Part shown: positions 45,583 to 55,618 of the stretch, one piece after another
Numbering within the stretch: the stretch's first letter is position 1
Layout: every line of letters begins with the position of its first letter
Assembly (NCBI GenBank): GCA_963751355.1
Contig: CAVVVS010000041.1
Span: forward strand, 76,506 to 140,505
Source: CAVVVS01 sp963751355
Lineage (GTDB): Bacteria; Bacteroidota; Ignavibacteria; Ignavibacteriales; Ignavibacteriaceae
Direction: 5' to 3'
Length of the DNA stretch: 64,000 bases
The notes under the pieces: model-generated
Told to the model about the DNA's origin: nothing
Database searches by the model: none
The model's input: only the letters and a program-made list of their open reading frames with translations
Made by a program: the position numbers and the translations under genes

Positions 45583-48362
45583 TGTCCGTTTATAAGAAAT
45601 TAAGAGCAATGACAGCTTCTTCCATTTCTGAAATTGAATTGGAGGATAGTTTTGTTTATTGCAAGTGGCTCAAGCATTCTGTCACCGAAGAAATAAAAAT
45701 CGAGCAGATATTTAGTCATTTAACGGACATTGGGAATATTAAATTGGATTTTGATAAACCGGTCAGCAATGATTTCCGGTTCAATTTCCACAAAATAAAA
45801 CTTTATAAATCGAATCCTAAAAAGTTAGAATTAAAAACACGAACCAATCCCGTGTTCTTCGGATTGGGGAAAATACCAACGCGGGATATCGATTTTCAAT
45901 TTGATAAGGACCTAAAACAGCAGTTCACGGCTTTAATAGTTTCGGATGATGGTGCTGCCGTTAGTTTAAGCATCAAAGAATTAAAAAGGAAAGGAACTAC
46001 TAAAAAACTCAGCCCGGATATCACGAATATTACTGTTGATATAGTTGATCAAGCCGGAAAGTCCGTGCAAACGAAAAAGATAAATTTTACTTCCGGCCAA
46101 ACTCCATCCCGGTTAATTTCTTACAATATTGGGAAGGTTGAAATTGTCATCCCCGATTATCATATTCCCTTGCCTGTTGTAAAAGACTATCTATCCGGGA
46201 TTGTTCCGAAAGTATATAATATTCGCCTGCTGGAATTAAAAAACGTTGAAGGTGAAAAACAAGATGCGGAAAAATTTCAGCAAAGAATTGATTTGCTTGA
46301 CAACTCCCCTAAACTTAAAGAAATTATTCATGTTCAAATCAATCCCGCAGATAAAATATTAGAACCCATATCTAATTTCGATTTCAACATTCATTTGGAT
46401 AGTCGAAAATATTTTAAAGAGCTGCTTAAGATTAAAATAGCAGGGACTAAAATAAAATCTTTCTCAATTGCACAGGCATCAGATCCGCGTCTCTTCATAC
46501 AGTACGACGGTAATTCGATAAAAGCCAAAGGGCCTGGCTGGATTACCGCTAAGGAACAACTATCAAATATTAATAAGATACTTCAGCCCGTTATTGAAAT
46601 AACCGATGAGGAAAAAAGGGATATAACAAACAAATTTTATCCCTATCAAATTGAGGGCGCTGATTTTTTGCTTGAACATAAAACCGCAGTATTAAATGAT
46701 GAACTCGGGATGGGTAAAAGCGCCCAGGCTATTGCTGCGATTAAAATTTTATTTAGAAAAAAAGAAATAAAGTCTGTTTTGATAATTACAAACCGTAATT
46801 TTATAGGTGATAGGGCAATCTTTAGATCCACCGGAAGTTTTTCCGGTTGGGAGGGTGAGTTTCAAAAATTTGCTCCCGGTATTACAACAATTCAACTCGA
46901 TAACAACAAAAACAAAATTAAATCGTTATTTGAAAAACAAAGTCAGGTTTACATTGTCTCATATCAATTGATCAATGAGCTTATATTTGCAGAAATTTTA
47001 ACTGAAAAAAAATTATCTATTTTCGATTGTATTGTTTATGATGATATTGAATTAATCGGCGGACACGAAACTAAATTAAATAGGTTATTAAAATTATTTC
47101 ATGCCAAATATTCCTGGTTTCTAAGTTGCCAGCCTAAGTCCGTTCTTGAAGAAAAAATCGGTTCCAAATTATTACCGGAATATTACTTAAGAAGACGAAA
47201 AGAAGACATCTCGGAACAATTGCCGGATTTAGTGCGGCAAGATATTTGGTTTGATTTAAACGACCAGCAATCGAAAGAATATGAACAAGCTTTATTTTAT
47301 GCACAAAGCCAACTATTAGATGTTTTAGAAACGGGGAATCCTTATAGATTTCAGGCTAAAGTTTTCTTTTCACTTCATCAATTGAAACAAATTACTAATT
47401 TTCCTGCGGCAAATATAAATAGCCATAAAGCTGATTTATTGATATTGCAACTTACGGCACTTAAGAATTCAGGACAGCAGGCGGTGATATTTTCTCAGTA
47501 TGATAAGTTCGGTACACAGAAATTAATGGAATTGTTTAAGAAGGAGAAAATAAAACATGTATGTTTTTTACCGGGAATGTCCCCTGATGAATCGGAAGAT
47601 GTTATAAGAAAATTTGAAAAAGATAAATCGATTACGGTACTAATTGCAGGAATGCAGGCTACTCTTTCGAAACAACATTTGACAAATGCATCTTATATCA
47701 TTCATTTAGATCAGTGGTGGGTGCCGACCACGCAATGGAATTTAGACGAAAAGATAAACGGTATTGACGGAAGTAAATCAACAATAAATGTATATGCTTA
47801 TTTCACAAAGAATACCGTAGAAGAAAAATTAAGAAATATTTTATTACAAAACGGTTTGTTGATTGAAAATTTCACGGCAACATTAGGGGCAGAAGCTTTT
47901 ACTAAATTAATTACCGAAAATGAGTGGCTGGAAATATTTAATTTACCGATAGATGAAGCCCGGAAAATAGAACAGGAAGCTCCTTTAGAACTCCTAAAAA
48001 AATTAACACCCAAGAAGTTATTAGAAAAAGTTCAATTATTATTTTTTAATGTGGGTTACAAAAATATTAAAATCGAGGACAACGTTTCGGATAATGTTTA
48101 TATCCTGCGGGGCACATATACTAAAAAAAGTCACAAAATTAATACAATTGTGCAATGCATATTCAATGCTAAAAAAATCAGCTATTCGGAGATTAATAAT
48201 TTTATCAAATCTATAAATGATGAAGAAAATGTTCAGAAGATATTTATATTTACCCTTTTTCCTATTAAAGATGATCCTAACCACAAATTTTCTGCCGAGA
48301 ATGTTACAATTATTAACGTAGAACAACTTGCTATATACTTGCGTTTGTTCGAGCTAATTTAA
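45582..48362 (+). CDS. SNF2-like ATPase with an extra C-terminal domain
   Basis: A 926-residue cytoplasmic protein. Residues 1-340 are an unrecognised region with SWIM-free beta-rich segments. The SNF2/helicase core starts at YPYQIEGADFLLEHKTAVLN with Walker A DELGMGKSAQ near 372. Motif II is CIVYDDIELIG near 484-490, where SNF2 proteins have DEAH or DEGH, so the Walker B box is altered. Motifs IV-VI appear as QQAVIFSQYDKFGTQKL, VLIAGMQATLSKQHL and IIHLDQWWVPTTQWNLDEKI; the usual RxxRxGQ arginine-rich motif VI is replaced by DEKINGID. Residues about 800-926 (LLEKVQLLFFNVGYKNIKIE and NTIVQCIFNAKKISYSEINN) resemble an Mrr/PD-(D/E)XK-like fold, without a clear catalytic triad. The set-up suggests DNA translocation or defence, with altered catalysis. 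Confidence 0.75.
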   Translation: MSVYKKLRAMTASSISEIELEDSFVYCKWLKHSVTEEIKIEQIFSHLTDIGNIKLDFDKPVSNDFRFNFHKIKLYKSNPKKLELKTRTNPVFFGLGKIPTRDIDFQFDKDLKQQFTALIVSDDGAAVSLSIKELKRKGTTKKLSPDITNITVDIVDQAGKSVQTKKINFTSGQTPSRLISYNIGKVEIVIPDYHIPLPVVKDYLSGIVPKVYNIRLLELKNVEGEKQDAEKFQQRIDLLDNSPKLKEIIHVQINPADKILEPISNFDFNIHLDSRKYFKELLKIKIAGTKIKSFSIAQASDPRLFIQYDGNSIKAKGPGWITAKEQLSNINKILQPVIEITDEEKRDITNKFYPYQIEGADFLLEHKTAVLNDELGMGKSAQAIAAIKILFRKKEIKSVLIITNRNFIGDRAIFRSTGSFSGWEGEFQKFAPGITTIQLDNNKNKIKSLFEKQSQVYIVSYQLINELIFAEILTEKKLSIFDCIVYDDIELIGGHETKLNRLLKLFHAKYSWFLSCQPKSVLEEKIGSKLLPEYYLRRRKEDISEQLPDLVRQDIWFDLNDQQSKEYEQALFYAQSQLLDVLETGNPYRFQAKVFFSLHQLKQITNFPAANINSHKADLLILQLTALKNSGQQAVIFSQYDKFGTQKLMELFKKEKIKHVCFLPGMSPDESEDVIRKFEKDKSITVLIAGMQATLSKQHLTNASYIIHLDQWWVPTTQWNLDEKINGIDGSKSTINVYAYFTKNTVEEKLRNILLQNGLLIENFTATLGAEAFTKLITENEWLEIFNLPIDEARKIEQEAPLELLKKLTPKKLLEKVQLLFFNVGYKNIKIEDNVSDNVYILRGTYTKKSHKINTIVQCIFNAKKISYSEINNFIKSINDEENVQKIFIFTLFPIKDDPNHKFSAENVTIINVEQLAIYLRLFELI

Positions 48363-48452
48363 TAATCTGTACAAGTTCGATATTTACTAAATCAAGAATT
48401 GTAATCTATTAATCTCACTTAATGTTGAAGAACCGTAAATCAGGGTTTACCA

Positions 48453-50813
48453 TCATTTAATAAGAATCATTTTTAAAACCTTACAATAACTGCCTGTCTC
48501 AAGCTTATAAAAATATATACCGCTTGAAAGATTACTATCTTCAAACGGTACTGCATAATTACCTGTACGTTTAAATTCGTTTACCAATGTGGCTACTTCT
48601 ATACCAAGGATGTTAAATACTTTCAATTTAACCAAAGTCTCAACCGGAACGCTGTATTTAATTATTGTTCGAGAATTAAATGGATTGGGATAATTTTGCT
48701 CAAGAAGGTAACTCTTAGGCACAACTTTTTTATCCTCAACATTAGTACCGGCGGGCGTTTTAAATCCCCAGATACTAGACCAGTCGCTTTCTCCGTATTG
48801 ATTGGATGCTTTTACTCGCCAAAAATAAACTTTATTCACATTTAAATTTAAAAGGGTAATTGTGGTATCAACAAGAGTAGTGTCCAGTAATATATAATTC
48901 GGCGGCATTTTCACATTAAAACTAAGCTGAAAATTATATTTTTCCGCTACTTTATTCTTTAACCACTTCAATGCCGGATTAATCGACGATACCGTGGATG
49001 CATGAGCTGGCTCAGATAAAACAGGAGGTTTAGGAAATGCGGTAGTAAAATTAAATGTTTCGGAATAATTACTTTTGCCGCCGTTTCCTGATGCTGCCAC
49101 TCTCCAGAAATATGTTTGTTCTCCTTCAAGACCGCTTAATTCAAATGTCGTGTCTTTCATATCCGCGATATCAATAATCATATCCGAATCAAATATGGAA
49201 TCTTTTGATACCTGCAGAGAAAAACCCCCTGTATATTCATCACCGCTCCAACTTAGTTGGACAATGTTTTCCTGGCTGGCATCACCTTTTGCCGGAGAAA
49301 GAAGTTTCGGGACTTGAGGTGTTTGAGTAATGTGCAGGGTATTGCTTATAAGACTCTCATTATTATTTTTATCCAGGGATGTTACTACATAATAATTGCC
49401 GGAAGAATAATTATATCGTGAATTTTGAGTGGTTAATTTAGTTCCCCCGATTAAACCAAATAAATTATTTCCGTTTTCGATGTCTGATTGAGTTGGAATA
49501 TTTTCAAAACGATAGACCGCATATTTCATCGCGGAATCACCGTCGCTTGCGGCAGCAGGAGAATCCCAATACAATGCATAGTTACCGGAAGTATTATCCA
49601 ATTCATACCTTAAATTTGAAGGCGGTTCAGGCGGTACAGATTCTTTCCAGCTCATCAGCGGAGGAAGCGAAGGAGCCCTATAATAATTATTCTTCAATGA
49701 ATCTGTAAATCCTTTCGGATTATTTATAAAGTCAATTCCCTCAAAAAAAACAGATCCCTGACAATTTATATTGTTGCGGTTCGCCTTAATCTGATTGGGA
49801 ATTTCACTAGCGGAAAAAGTGGAAATTTTGTAGGATGCATTTCCGGTGTATAAATGGCGGTTATTAGCGCCTGTTGAATCCGACCACCATTTTAACAAAG
49901 TACCGTAATCCTGTCCGCCTCCGAATTCCCAGTACAATTGCGGTGTTATATAATCAATATCCTTTGCCTGCAGCCAATGAATAGGATCGCAGTACAAAAC
50001 ATTGAACGCATCAAAACAGATGGTGCACAAAGGTACACCCGGTTTCCAGATACCGAATGGACTAATTCCAAACTTTAAATTTGGATTGAAATTTTTTAAT
50101 GAATCGGATAGTTGATGAACGAATAAATTAACATTATCACGCCGCCAATCCTTTATATCGGCAATTCCTCTGTTATATTTGTTAAAGGTAGCGGTATCCT
50201 GGGTCGAGATAGGATCGTACGAGTAAAAGTAATCATCCATATGAATCCCGTCTATAGTGTATCTTCTTGCGACATCCATAAAAATTTTGATCACATAATC
50301 TCTCACTTTTTGAAGACCCGGGTCTAAAAATTTATAGTTGCCTACAGTTAAAATCCATTCGGGGTGCAATTTGGAAATATGATTTTGATCTATTTGATAA
50401 TACCCGGCAGTTTTTTCAACCCTGTAAGGATTTAACCATGCATGCAGTTCCATACCTCTTTTATGAGCTTCATCGATTGCAAATTTTAAAGGATCATAAA
50501 AAGGAACCGGTGCTTTTCCCTGTGTACCGGTTAACCAGTACGACCATGGTTCATAAGGGGATTCATATAAAGCATCGCACTCTGTTCTTATTTGGAAAAA
50601 GACTACATTTATTTCTGCTTCTTTAAATTTATCGAACATATTAACCAATTCTTGTTTCTGCTGGGCTACAGTTAAAAAAGGTGATGAGGGCCAGTCTAGA
50701 TTAGTAACTGTTGCAACCCAAACTCCCCTCAATTCCCTTTTGGGAATTTCAGTTTGTGCATTGAGCAATATACCTGTAATTAAAAACAGTATGAAAAAGA
50801 TCGCTCTTTTCAT
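48453..50813 (-). CDS. GHL10 (DUF187) glycosidase-like protein with FN3 and T9SS domains
   Basis: I place the start at the ATG at 50813, which has GGGGAG at good spacing and gives a clean signal peptide (MKRAIFFILFLITGILLNAQ). The N-terminal TIM barrel has the family opening ELRGVWVATVTNLDWPSSPF, followed by DPLKFAIDEAHKRGMELHAW, LDPGLQKVRDYVIKIFMDVA and TIDGIHMDDYFYSYDP, the Asp-rich site typical of GHL10. FN3-like modules follow (PSNLRYELDNTSGNYALYWD; GGFSLQVSKDSIFDSDMIID; KYNFQLSFNVKMPPN). The T9SS domain has QNYPNPFNSRTIIKYSVP. GHL10 proteins probably act on polysaccharides; the substrate is not established. Confidence 0.87.
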   Translation of the reverse strand: MKRAIFFILFLITGILLNAQTEIPKRELRGVWVATVTNLDWPSSPFLTVAQQKQELVNMFDKFKEAEINVVFFQIRTECDALYESPYEPWSYWLTGTQGKAPVPFYDPLKFAIDEAHKRGMELHAWLNPYRVEKTAGYYQIDQNHISKLHPEWILTVGNYKFLDPGLQKVRDYVIKIFMDVARRYTIDGIHMDDYFYSYDPISTQDTATFNKYNRGIADIKDWRRDNVNLFVHQLSDSLKNFNPNLKFGISPFGIWKPGVPLCTICFDAFNVLYCDPIHWLQAKDIDYITPQLYWEFGGGQDYGTLLKWWSDSTGANNRHLYTGNASYKISTFSASEIPNQIKANRNNINCQGSVFFEGIDFINNPKGFTDSLKNNYYRAPSLPPLMSWKESVPPEPPSNLRYELDNTSGNYALYWDSPAAASDGDSAMKYAVYRFENIPTQSDIENGNNLFGLIGGTKLTTQNSRYNYSSGNYYVVTSLDKNNNESLISNTLHITQTPQVPKLLSPAKGDASQENIVQLSWSGDEYTGGFSLQVSKDSIFDSDMIIDIADMKDTTFELSGLEGEQTYFWRVAASGNGGKSNYSETFNFTTAFPKPPVLSEPAHASTVSSINPALKWLKNKVAEKYNFQLSFNVKMPPNYILLDTTLVDTTITLLNLNVNKVYFWRVKASNQYGESDWSSIWGFKTPAGTNVEDKKVVPKSYLLEQNYPNPFNSRTIIKYSVPVETLVKLKVFNILGIEVATLVNEFKRTGNYAVPFEDSNLSSGIYFYKLETGSYCKVLKMILIK

Positions 50814-51043
50814 GATAATCTCCCCCATTTTTTGTTTACAAGCGATGTTATGTATACCGGAAATTTTCTTATTTATTACAAGAATATGAATAGCTGGAAA
50901 TCGAAAAGATGCAAGGTATATATCACCCGCTCTTCTTCAGTTACGGAATGAATATAAGTTTTCCCCATAATTACTTACTCAAAGATAATAAATCAGATAT
51001 GAAATGGCTACAGAAATTTATTAGGCAAATCGTAAATGGGAGC

Positions 51044-51080
51044 TAAAAAAAAGACTCACTATTTATGTGAGTCTCATTTT
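51044..51080 (-). terminator. Intrinsic terminator after the amylase-like gene
   Basis: AGACTCAC (51052-51059) and GTGAGTCT (51067-51074) form a perfect 8-bp stem with a 7-base loop. On the minus strand it is followed by an eight-base T run, as expected 36 bases after the amylase stop. On the plus strand it is followed by CATTTTT, so it may also act in the other direction. Confidence 0.85.
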
Positions 51081-51109
51081 TCCATGTGTTCATTATTTCT
51101 TTACAAGAA

Positions 51110-53977
51110 TTACTTCATGAGGATCAATTTTTTAACTCCGAAAAAATTGCCGGTTTTTAATGAATAGAAATAAACTCCGCTGGATAATTTGCTTCCGTCA
51201 AATGTTATTGAATGAGTTCCCGCCGTTTGAACACCATTAACAATGGTTGCCACTTCCCTTCCAAGAATATCGAAAACTTTTAGTGAAACTAATCCCTGCT
51301 GCGGAATTTGGTATTCAATAACCGTGGTAGGATTAAAAGGATTGGGATAATTTTGCATCAGTTTATAACTTGTAACTGCTATAGAATTTGCTTCGTTTAT
51401 ATTTGTTATAATTCCTGCTTCCGGAGTAGGTAATTTTTTGGTTGTGTAAATATGAAATTCGCCGGGAGCCAGTGAGAACGTCTTTTGAGTTGCGGCAACA
51501 TTAATTGTGTCGCCTGAAAAATAGTCGTACCAGCTGCCTGTATTTTGAAAGTTGAGAATACCGTTTCTTTGTACAACATCAAAATTACCTATAATAGCAA
51601 CATTCATAGAAGTATCGGTAATATTAATTGTTTTAATTGCCCCCGATAAATTTGTTGAATAATTAGTACTGTTAAACGCAGGGAACTCATTTTTTAGCTT
51701 AATCAAAGCAGATGTAGTTTCATACAACGCATGCCTGTTCGGATCATTATAATATTCCCACTTGATGGGTTTATTGCAGACACGGCATGGATTATTGATT
51801 GAGATATCATAACCCAGTTCGCCGAATTGCCAAAGCATTTTAGGACCCGGCACTGTATAGAAGAATGCATCACATAATTTAACTCTGTTAAGTGCAGTAC
51901 CCAGGTCTTTAATATTATAACCCCCGTTTGAATTCCCATACTGCAAATTTTTATACATCATTCTTTCTTCATCGTGGCTTTCCATATAACCTACCAAGCC
52001 GGGCACATTCCATCCCCAAGATTTGTAAGAGATGCCCGATAAATCCCACGAAGGATTAGAGTAACCCATAGAAGCCTGGTCATACTGATCATTCATTCGA
52101 TCCCAAACCATCATTCCGTAATTAGCTACAACTTTTTCTTCACTACTATTGACAAATTCTTCAAGTATTACATACGCATCGGGGCTAACCTTCCAGATTC
52201 CGTTTGCAAGCTTTTCTTCATTTGCTATCCTTGAGGCATCATAGTTTTCCCAGTTGTTAAAACCATTTGGATTTTGTGTATATCCTCCAGCTAAATCAAA
52301 TCTAAAGCCATCAACATGATATTTTGTTAGCCAAAATTTAGTAAAACGGTTGATGTAATATTGAAAAGCCGAACTTTCATAATTAAAATCATAGCCTACA
52401 TTATAAGGATGTTTCGCAGTGGGATTAACCCAGGGATTATCTGCCGCCGGTTGATTTTTCGCTGCATCCCAGTATAACCGTACAAGCGGAGACTGACCAA
52501 AGATATCATTCATAGGTGCATCCAGTATGATTGCAATTCCATTCTGATGGGCAAGATCAACAAATTTTTTCAGAGTACTTTTAGTTCCGTAATATTTGTC
52601 CGGTGCGAAATTAAAATCCGGATTGTATCCCCAGCTTTCATTTCCTTCAAATTCCATTATAGGCATAAGCTCAATTGCATTGACGCCAAGTTTTTTGAAA
52701 TAACCGATAGTATCGGTTAATGTTTGATAGTCGTGTGTAGAAACAAAATCTCTGACCAGCAGTTCATAAATAACCAGATTGGATTTTGCCGGTCGGGTAA
52801 AACTTGTATCCTGCCAATTATATGGAGATTGCGCTGTCTGTAGAACAGAGACGATTTCATTCGTTTTTCCGGTCGGGTATGGTTTTAAATTGGGATATGT
52901 GGATGAACTTATGTATTTATCATTTGAAGGGTCGAGAACTTTTTCACAATACGGATCTCCGATTCTAAGCTGACCATCTACCAAATATTGAAAAGCATAT
53001 TCTTGACCGGGTGTTAAACCGGTTATTGTCAGCCACCAGATAACACTATCCGGCGTTACCTTTTCCTCTTTCATATAATAAGCCGGATCGACTTTCCAAT
53101 CATTAAAATCACCCAATACATATACAAATTTTTTATACGGAGCATACAAAGCTAAAGTAACCGTTGTGCTGTTATTATAGTTAATTCCGTATTCATTTCC
53201 TGCCGGCAGAGAAGCCTGTTGAACAGGCGAATTGATCATAATGTCAAGAGAAAGAGTATCAGCCAAACCTGCTGTATCCGTTCCAACGGCTTTGATGATA
53301 TTAGCCCCGGTTTTAAAATTTGCCGATATAAAAGGATAGAACAGGGAGTCACTTGTTGTCTGCGCAATTTGATTACCGTTATTATATAGTACAAGAGAAG
53401 AAAGTTTTGTATTTAGAAGAACTGCAGAAATGGAAAGGCTCACGGTATCATTTTGACCCGCAAAGATAGGTGATCTCATCGGGTCGCCAAACTGCTGCGG
53501 CATTGTGGGTGAATTTAATACCAAGTTAATGCCTGAAGAATATAGAAAAGCAAAAATATCACGGCCTCCAACATCTCTTCCGCTTTTTGAACCGTCCGCA
53601 TTTTTAAAAACAAACGCTAGTTTTAAAATATGCTCTGATGAATCTTCTACCGAATAAAATTTACGTGGATAGCCTATGACAATTTTGTATAAGTCAGTGC
53701 CAATTTTTGTTAATACTGGTTGATGAACATAATCTGTCCAGCCACTGCTGATTACATGTTTCCAATCATGTAAATCTAAACTTTTATTAGTGATCAAACC
53801 TGTGTATGCATAAACTGTCCCATTGAATCCTTTTAAACCTGCATCACCTTCGGCAGCATTAAATATAACCGTAATCGAATCATTTTCGGTAGCATAGCGG
53901 GGTATAGTGGATACAACCTGCGAGTATATACAACTTAAGCCCAAAATCACAAAAGCAATAATAAATTTAAATTTCAT
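51110..53977 (-). CDS. Secreted GH13 alpha-amylase-family enzyme with T9SS domain
   Basis: A 955-residue protein with a signal peptide (KFKFIIAFVILGLSCIYS) and N-terminal beta domains. A CBM48/E-set domain is near 255-345 (VTLALYAPYKKFVYVLGDFN). The GH13 barrel has GYFKKLGVNAIELMPIMEFE, HQNGIAIILDAPMNDIFGQS, DGFRFDLAGG with the nucleophile Asp near 560, VILEEFVNSSEE with the acid/base Glu near 604, and GYMESHDEERMMYKN with the third acidic residue near 664. The sheet C-terminal domain and a T9SS signal (QNYPNPFNPTTVIEYQIP) close the protein. It probably hydrolyses starch, glycogen or pullulan outside the cell. A strong terminator lies 30 bases after the stop. Confidence 0.92.
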   Translation of the reverse strand: MKFKFIIAFVILGLSCIYSQVVSTIPRYATENDSITVIFNAAEGDAGLKGFNGTVYAYTGLITNKSLDLHDWKHVISSGWTDYVHQPVLTKIGTDLYKIVIGYPRKFYSVEDSSEHILKLAFVFKNADGSKSGRDVGGRDIFAFLYSSGINLVLNSPTMPQQFGDPMRSPIFAGQNDTVSLSISAVLLNTKLSSLVLYNNGNQIAQTTSDSLFYPFISANFKTGANIIKAVGTDTAGLADTLSLDIMINSPVQQASLPAGNEYGINYNNSTTVTLALYAPYKKFVYVLGDFNDWKVDPAYYMKEEKVTPDSVIWWLTITGLTPGQEYAFQYLVDGQLRIGDPYCEKVLDPSNDKYISSSTYPNLKPYPTGKTNEIVSVLQTAQSPYNWQDTSFTRPAKSNLVIYELLVRDFVSTHDYQTLTDTIGYFKKLGVNAIELMPIMEFEGNESWGYNPDFNFAPDKYYGTKSTLKKFVDLAHQNGIAIILDAPMNDIFGQSPLVRLYWDAAKNQPAADNPWVNPTAKHPYNVGYDFNYESSAFQYYINRFTKFWLTKYHVDGFRFDLAGGYTQNPNGFNNWENYDASRIANEEKLANGIWKVSPDAYVILEEFVNSSEEKVVANYGMMVWDRMNDQYDQASMGYSNPSWDLSGISYKSWGWNVPGLVGYMESHDEERMMYKNLQYGNSNGGYNIKDLGTALNRVKLCDAFFYTVPGPKMLWQFGELGYDISINNPCRVCNKPIKWEYYNDPNRHALYETTSALIKLKNEFPAFNSTNYSTNLSGAIKTINITDTSMNVAIIGNFDVVQRNGILNFQNTGSWYDYFSGDTINVAATQKTFSLAPGEFHIYTTKKLPTPEAGIITNINEANSIAVTSYKLMQNYPNPFNPTTVIEYQIPQQGLVSLKVFDILGREVATIVNGVQTAGTHSITFDGSKLSSGVYFYSLKTGNFFGVKKLILMK

Positions 53978-53988
53978 ACAAAAAATTC

Positions 53989-54834
53989 CTATTTCATTTC
54001 ATTAAAAGATGGCTTACCGCCGTTCATCCATGCAGTATAAATTAAAGCGGCAAGATCTTCCGCAGCACGATTAAATTGCATTTTCGTAATGTACTTGGTC
54101 CTGAACCAGAGAATTCTGTAATAATCCGGATTCCTGGTAGAACCGGTTTCCTTTTCGGCTAATTTATCAGCATCAAAAAGTACATCACAAACTGCGTTTG
54201 AATTGGAAATATAATTAAAGATAAAGTCAAGCGGATTTTTTACGTAAGATGCGGTATTAATTTCAAAAGATTTTTGAAGTTCATCCAAATGCTCGTCGAC
54301 CATTGTAATTTCATATCTCGCATGAACTCCTTTTTGTCCGGTCAATTGACCATTGTAATTCATCACAGTATGCATCGGCTGATGCCCGTCTGCTACATAA
54401 TGCCCCAGGTCTGCAGCATAAAAAAGAGCTTTTTTCTTATCATGGTTCCTAAAAGCTGTAATAAGATTCCGGTAAGTTTTTAATGTTGCCCAAGGAAGAA
54501 CTCCCTGCTTGAGAACTTCGTGCTCACCGTATTCTGCTATCAAAGAATCCTTATCATGGATCATCTTACCTTCTAAAAATTCTTTATAATAATCTATGTC
54601 GATATAATGTTTTGCACTTTCGGTTTTGTCAATCTTTTTCCTCATATCTGCATCGGCGGCATGCTCCTCAAGATAGTCCCCCCATTTCATAAAAGGCTTC
54701 ATCGCTTTTGGCAAATAGTTTACAGACATTTTGTTTATCAATTTATGCCCTTTTTCTCCCCAGGGGAAAGCCGATTGTGTTAACAAAAGTGCTAGAATTA
54801 TCGAAAGCGTAAAAAAACCGTACTTATTTTTCAT
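53989..54834 (-). CDS. Zinc-dependent phospholipase C / S1-P1 nuclease-like protein
   Basis: A 281-residue helical protein with a signal peptide (SIILALLLTQSAFPW). After cleavage it would start near Trp, as in zinc phospholipase C and S1/P1 nucleases. The zinc-ligand pattern is visible: WGEKGHKLINKM at the N-terminus, KHYIDIDYYKEF, DLGHYVADGHQPMHT and HARYEITMVDEHLDE. These enzymes cleave phospholipids or single-stranded nucleic acid. Its start overlaps the YjbQ gene by 11 bases, so both share a transcript. Confidence 0.85.
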   Translation of the reverse strand: MKNKYGFFTLSIILALLLTQSAFPWGEKGHKLINKMSVNYLPKAMKPFMKWGDYLEEHAADADMRKKIDKTESAKHYIDIDYYKEFLEGKMIHDKDSLIAEYGEHEVLKQGVLPWATLKTYRNLITAFRNHDKKKALFYAADLGHYVADGHQPMHTVMNYNGQLTGQKGVHARYEITMVDEHLDELQKSFEINTASYVKNPLDFIFNYISNSNAVCDVLFDADKLAEKETGSTRNPDYYRILWFRTKYITKMQFNRAAEDLAALIYTAWMNGGKPSFNEMK

Positions 54835-55261
54835 TTCCCTTCATTCCAGTAATTTGAACGATTATTTCCCTATTTCGGGATCTATTATCAAAGTCAATTA
54901 AAATGATTTGCTGCCAGGTACCAAGCAGTAATCTCCCGTTCGAAAACGGAACTGCAAAGGAAGCTCCTTGCAATGCAGCACGAATATGCGAATGTCCGTT
55001 TCCGTCGTGCCATGTATCATCATGCTTGTACCTTACTCCGGATGGAACAATCTTCTCAAAAAAATCGGGATAATCTTTTCTTAAGCCAGGCTCATATTCA
55101 ATGGTGGTTATCCCTGCTGTTGAACCACCAACAAAAATTAAAGCGCTGCCTTCATTAAATCCGGAGGAAGTAATTTTCAACTGCACGTCGGCAGTAATAT
55201 CTATTATATCTGTGTTCCCTTTTGTTTTGACACTAAATGATGTTGTTAAAACTGTAATCAT
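54824..55261 (-). CDS. YjbQ-family (UPF0047) protein
   Basis: A 145-residue protein matching the YjbQ family: SGFNEGSALIFVGGSTAGIT, RYKHDDTWHDGNGHSHIRAA (a His/Asp-rich metal-binding loop), LQGASFAVPFSNGRLLLGTW and QQIILIDFDNRSRNREIIVQ. Some members show weak thiamine-phosphate synthase activity in vivo; the true role is unclear. It is divergent from rocD across a 357-base spacer. Confidence 0.88.
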   Translation of the reverse strand: MITVLTTSFSVKTKGNTDIIDITADVQLKITSSGFNEGSALIFVGGSTAGITTIEYEPGLRKDYPDFFEKIVPSGVRYKHDDTWHDGNGHSHIRAALQGASFAVPFSNGRLLLGTWQQIILIDFDNRSRNREIIVQITGMKGNEK

Positions 55262-55618
55262 GTTTGATGTTTAATTATTTGCTTATATGATTTTAATCAT
55301 GATCAAAAATGTAATTTCCTAAAAATCGGGACCAATAAAAACTACCCAAATAGAGTGTTTTATTTCCTACACAATATATTAACAACGCTTACGCGAAAAT
55401 ATAAATTTAACTTCTTTTTCATTTCATGGGAACCTCATTCAACCGGATGAGAAATCCTCTTTTGATGTAAGATTAAAATGATTTTTAAAATGACAAAAGG
55501 ACCAAAAATTATTTGTATAACCGCTGATAATTGTCAGACAAAAAAATATTCTTTATCTCATTTAATTTTGATAAATTTACATAATATTAAAATGTAAAAT
55601 TAAATGGGATAAATTTTT
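55262..55618. other. Divergent promoter region between yjbQ-like gene and rocD
   Basis: AT-rich, no gene seen. It must drive the minus-strand YjbQ/phospholipase pair and plus-strand rocD. I see no clear operator or riboswitch. Confidence 0.5.
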
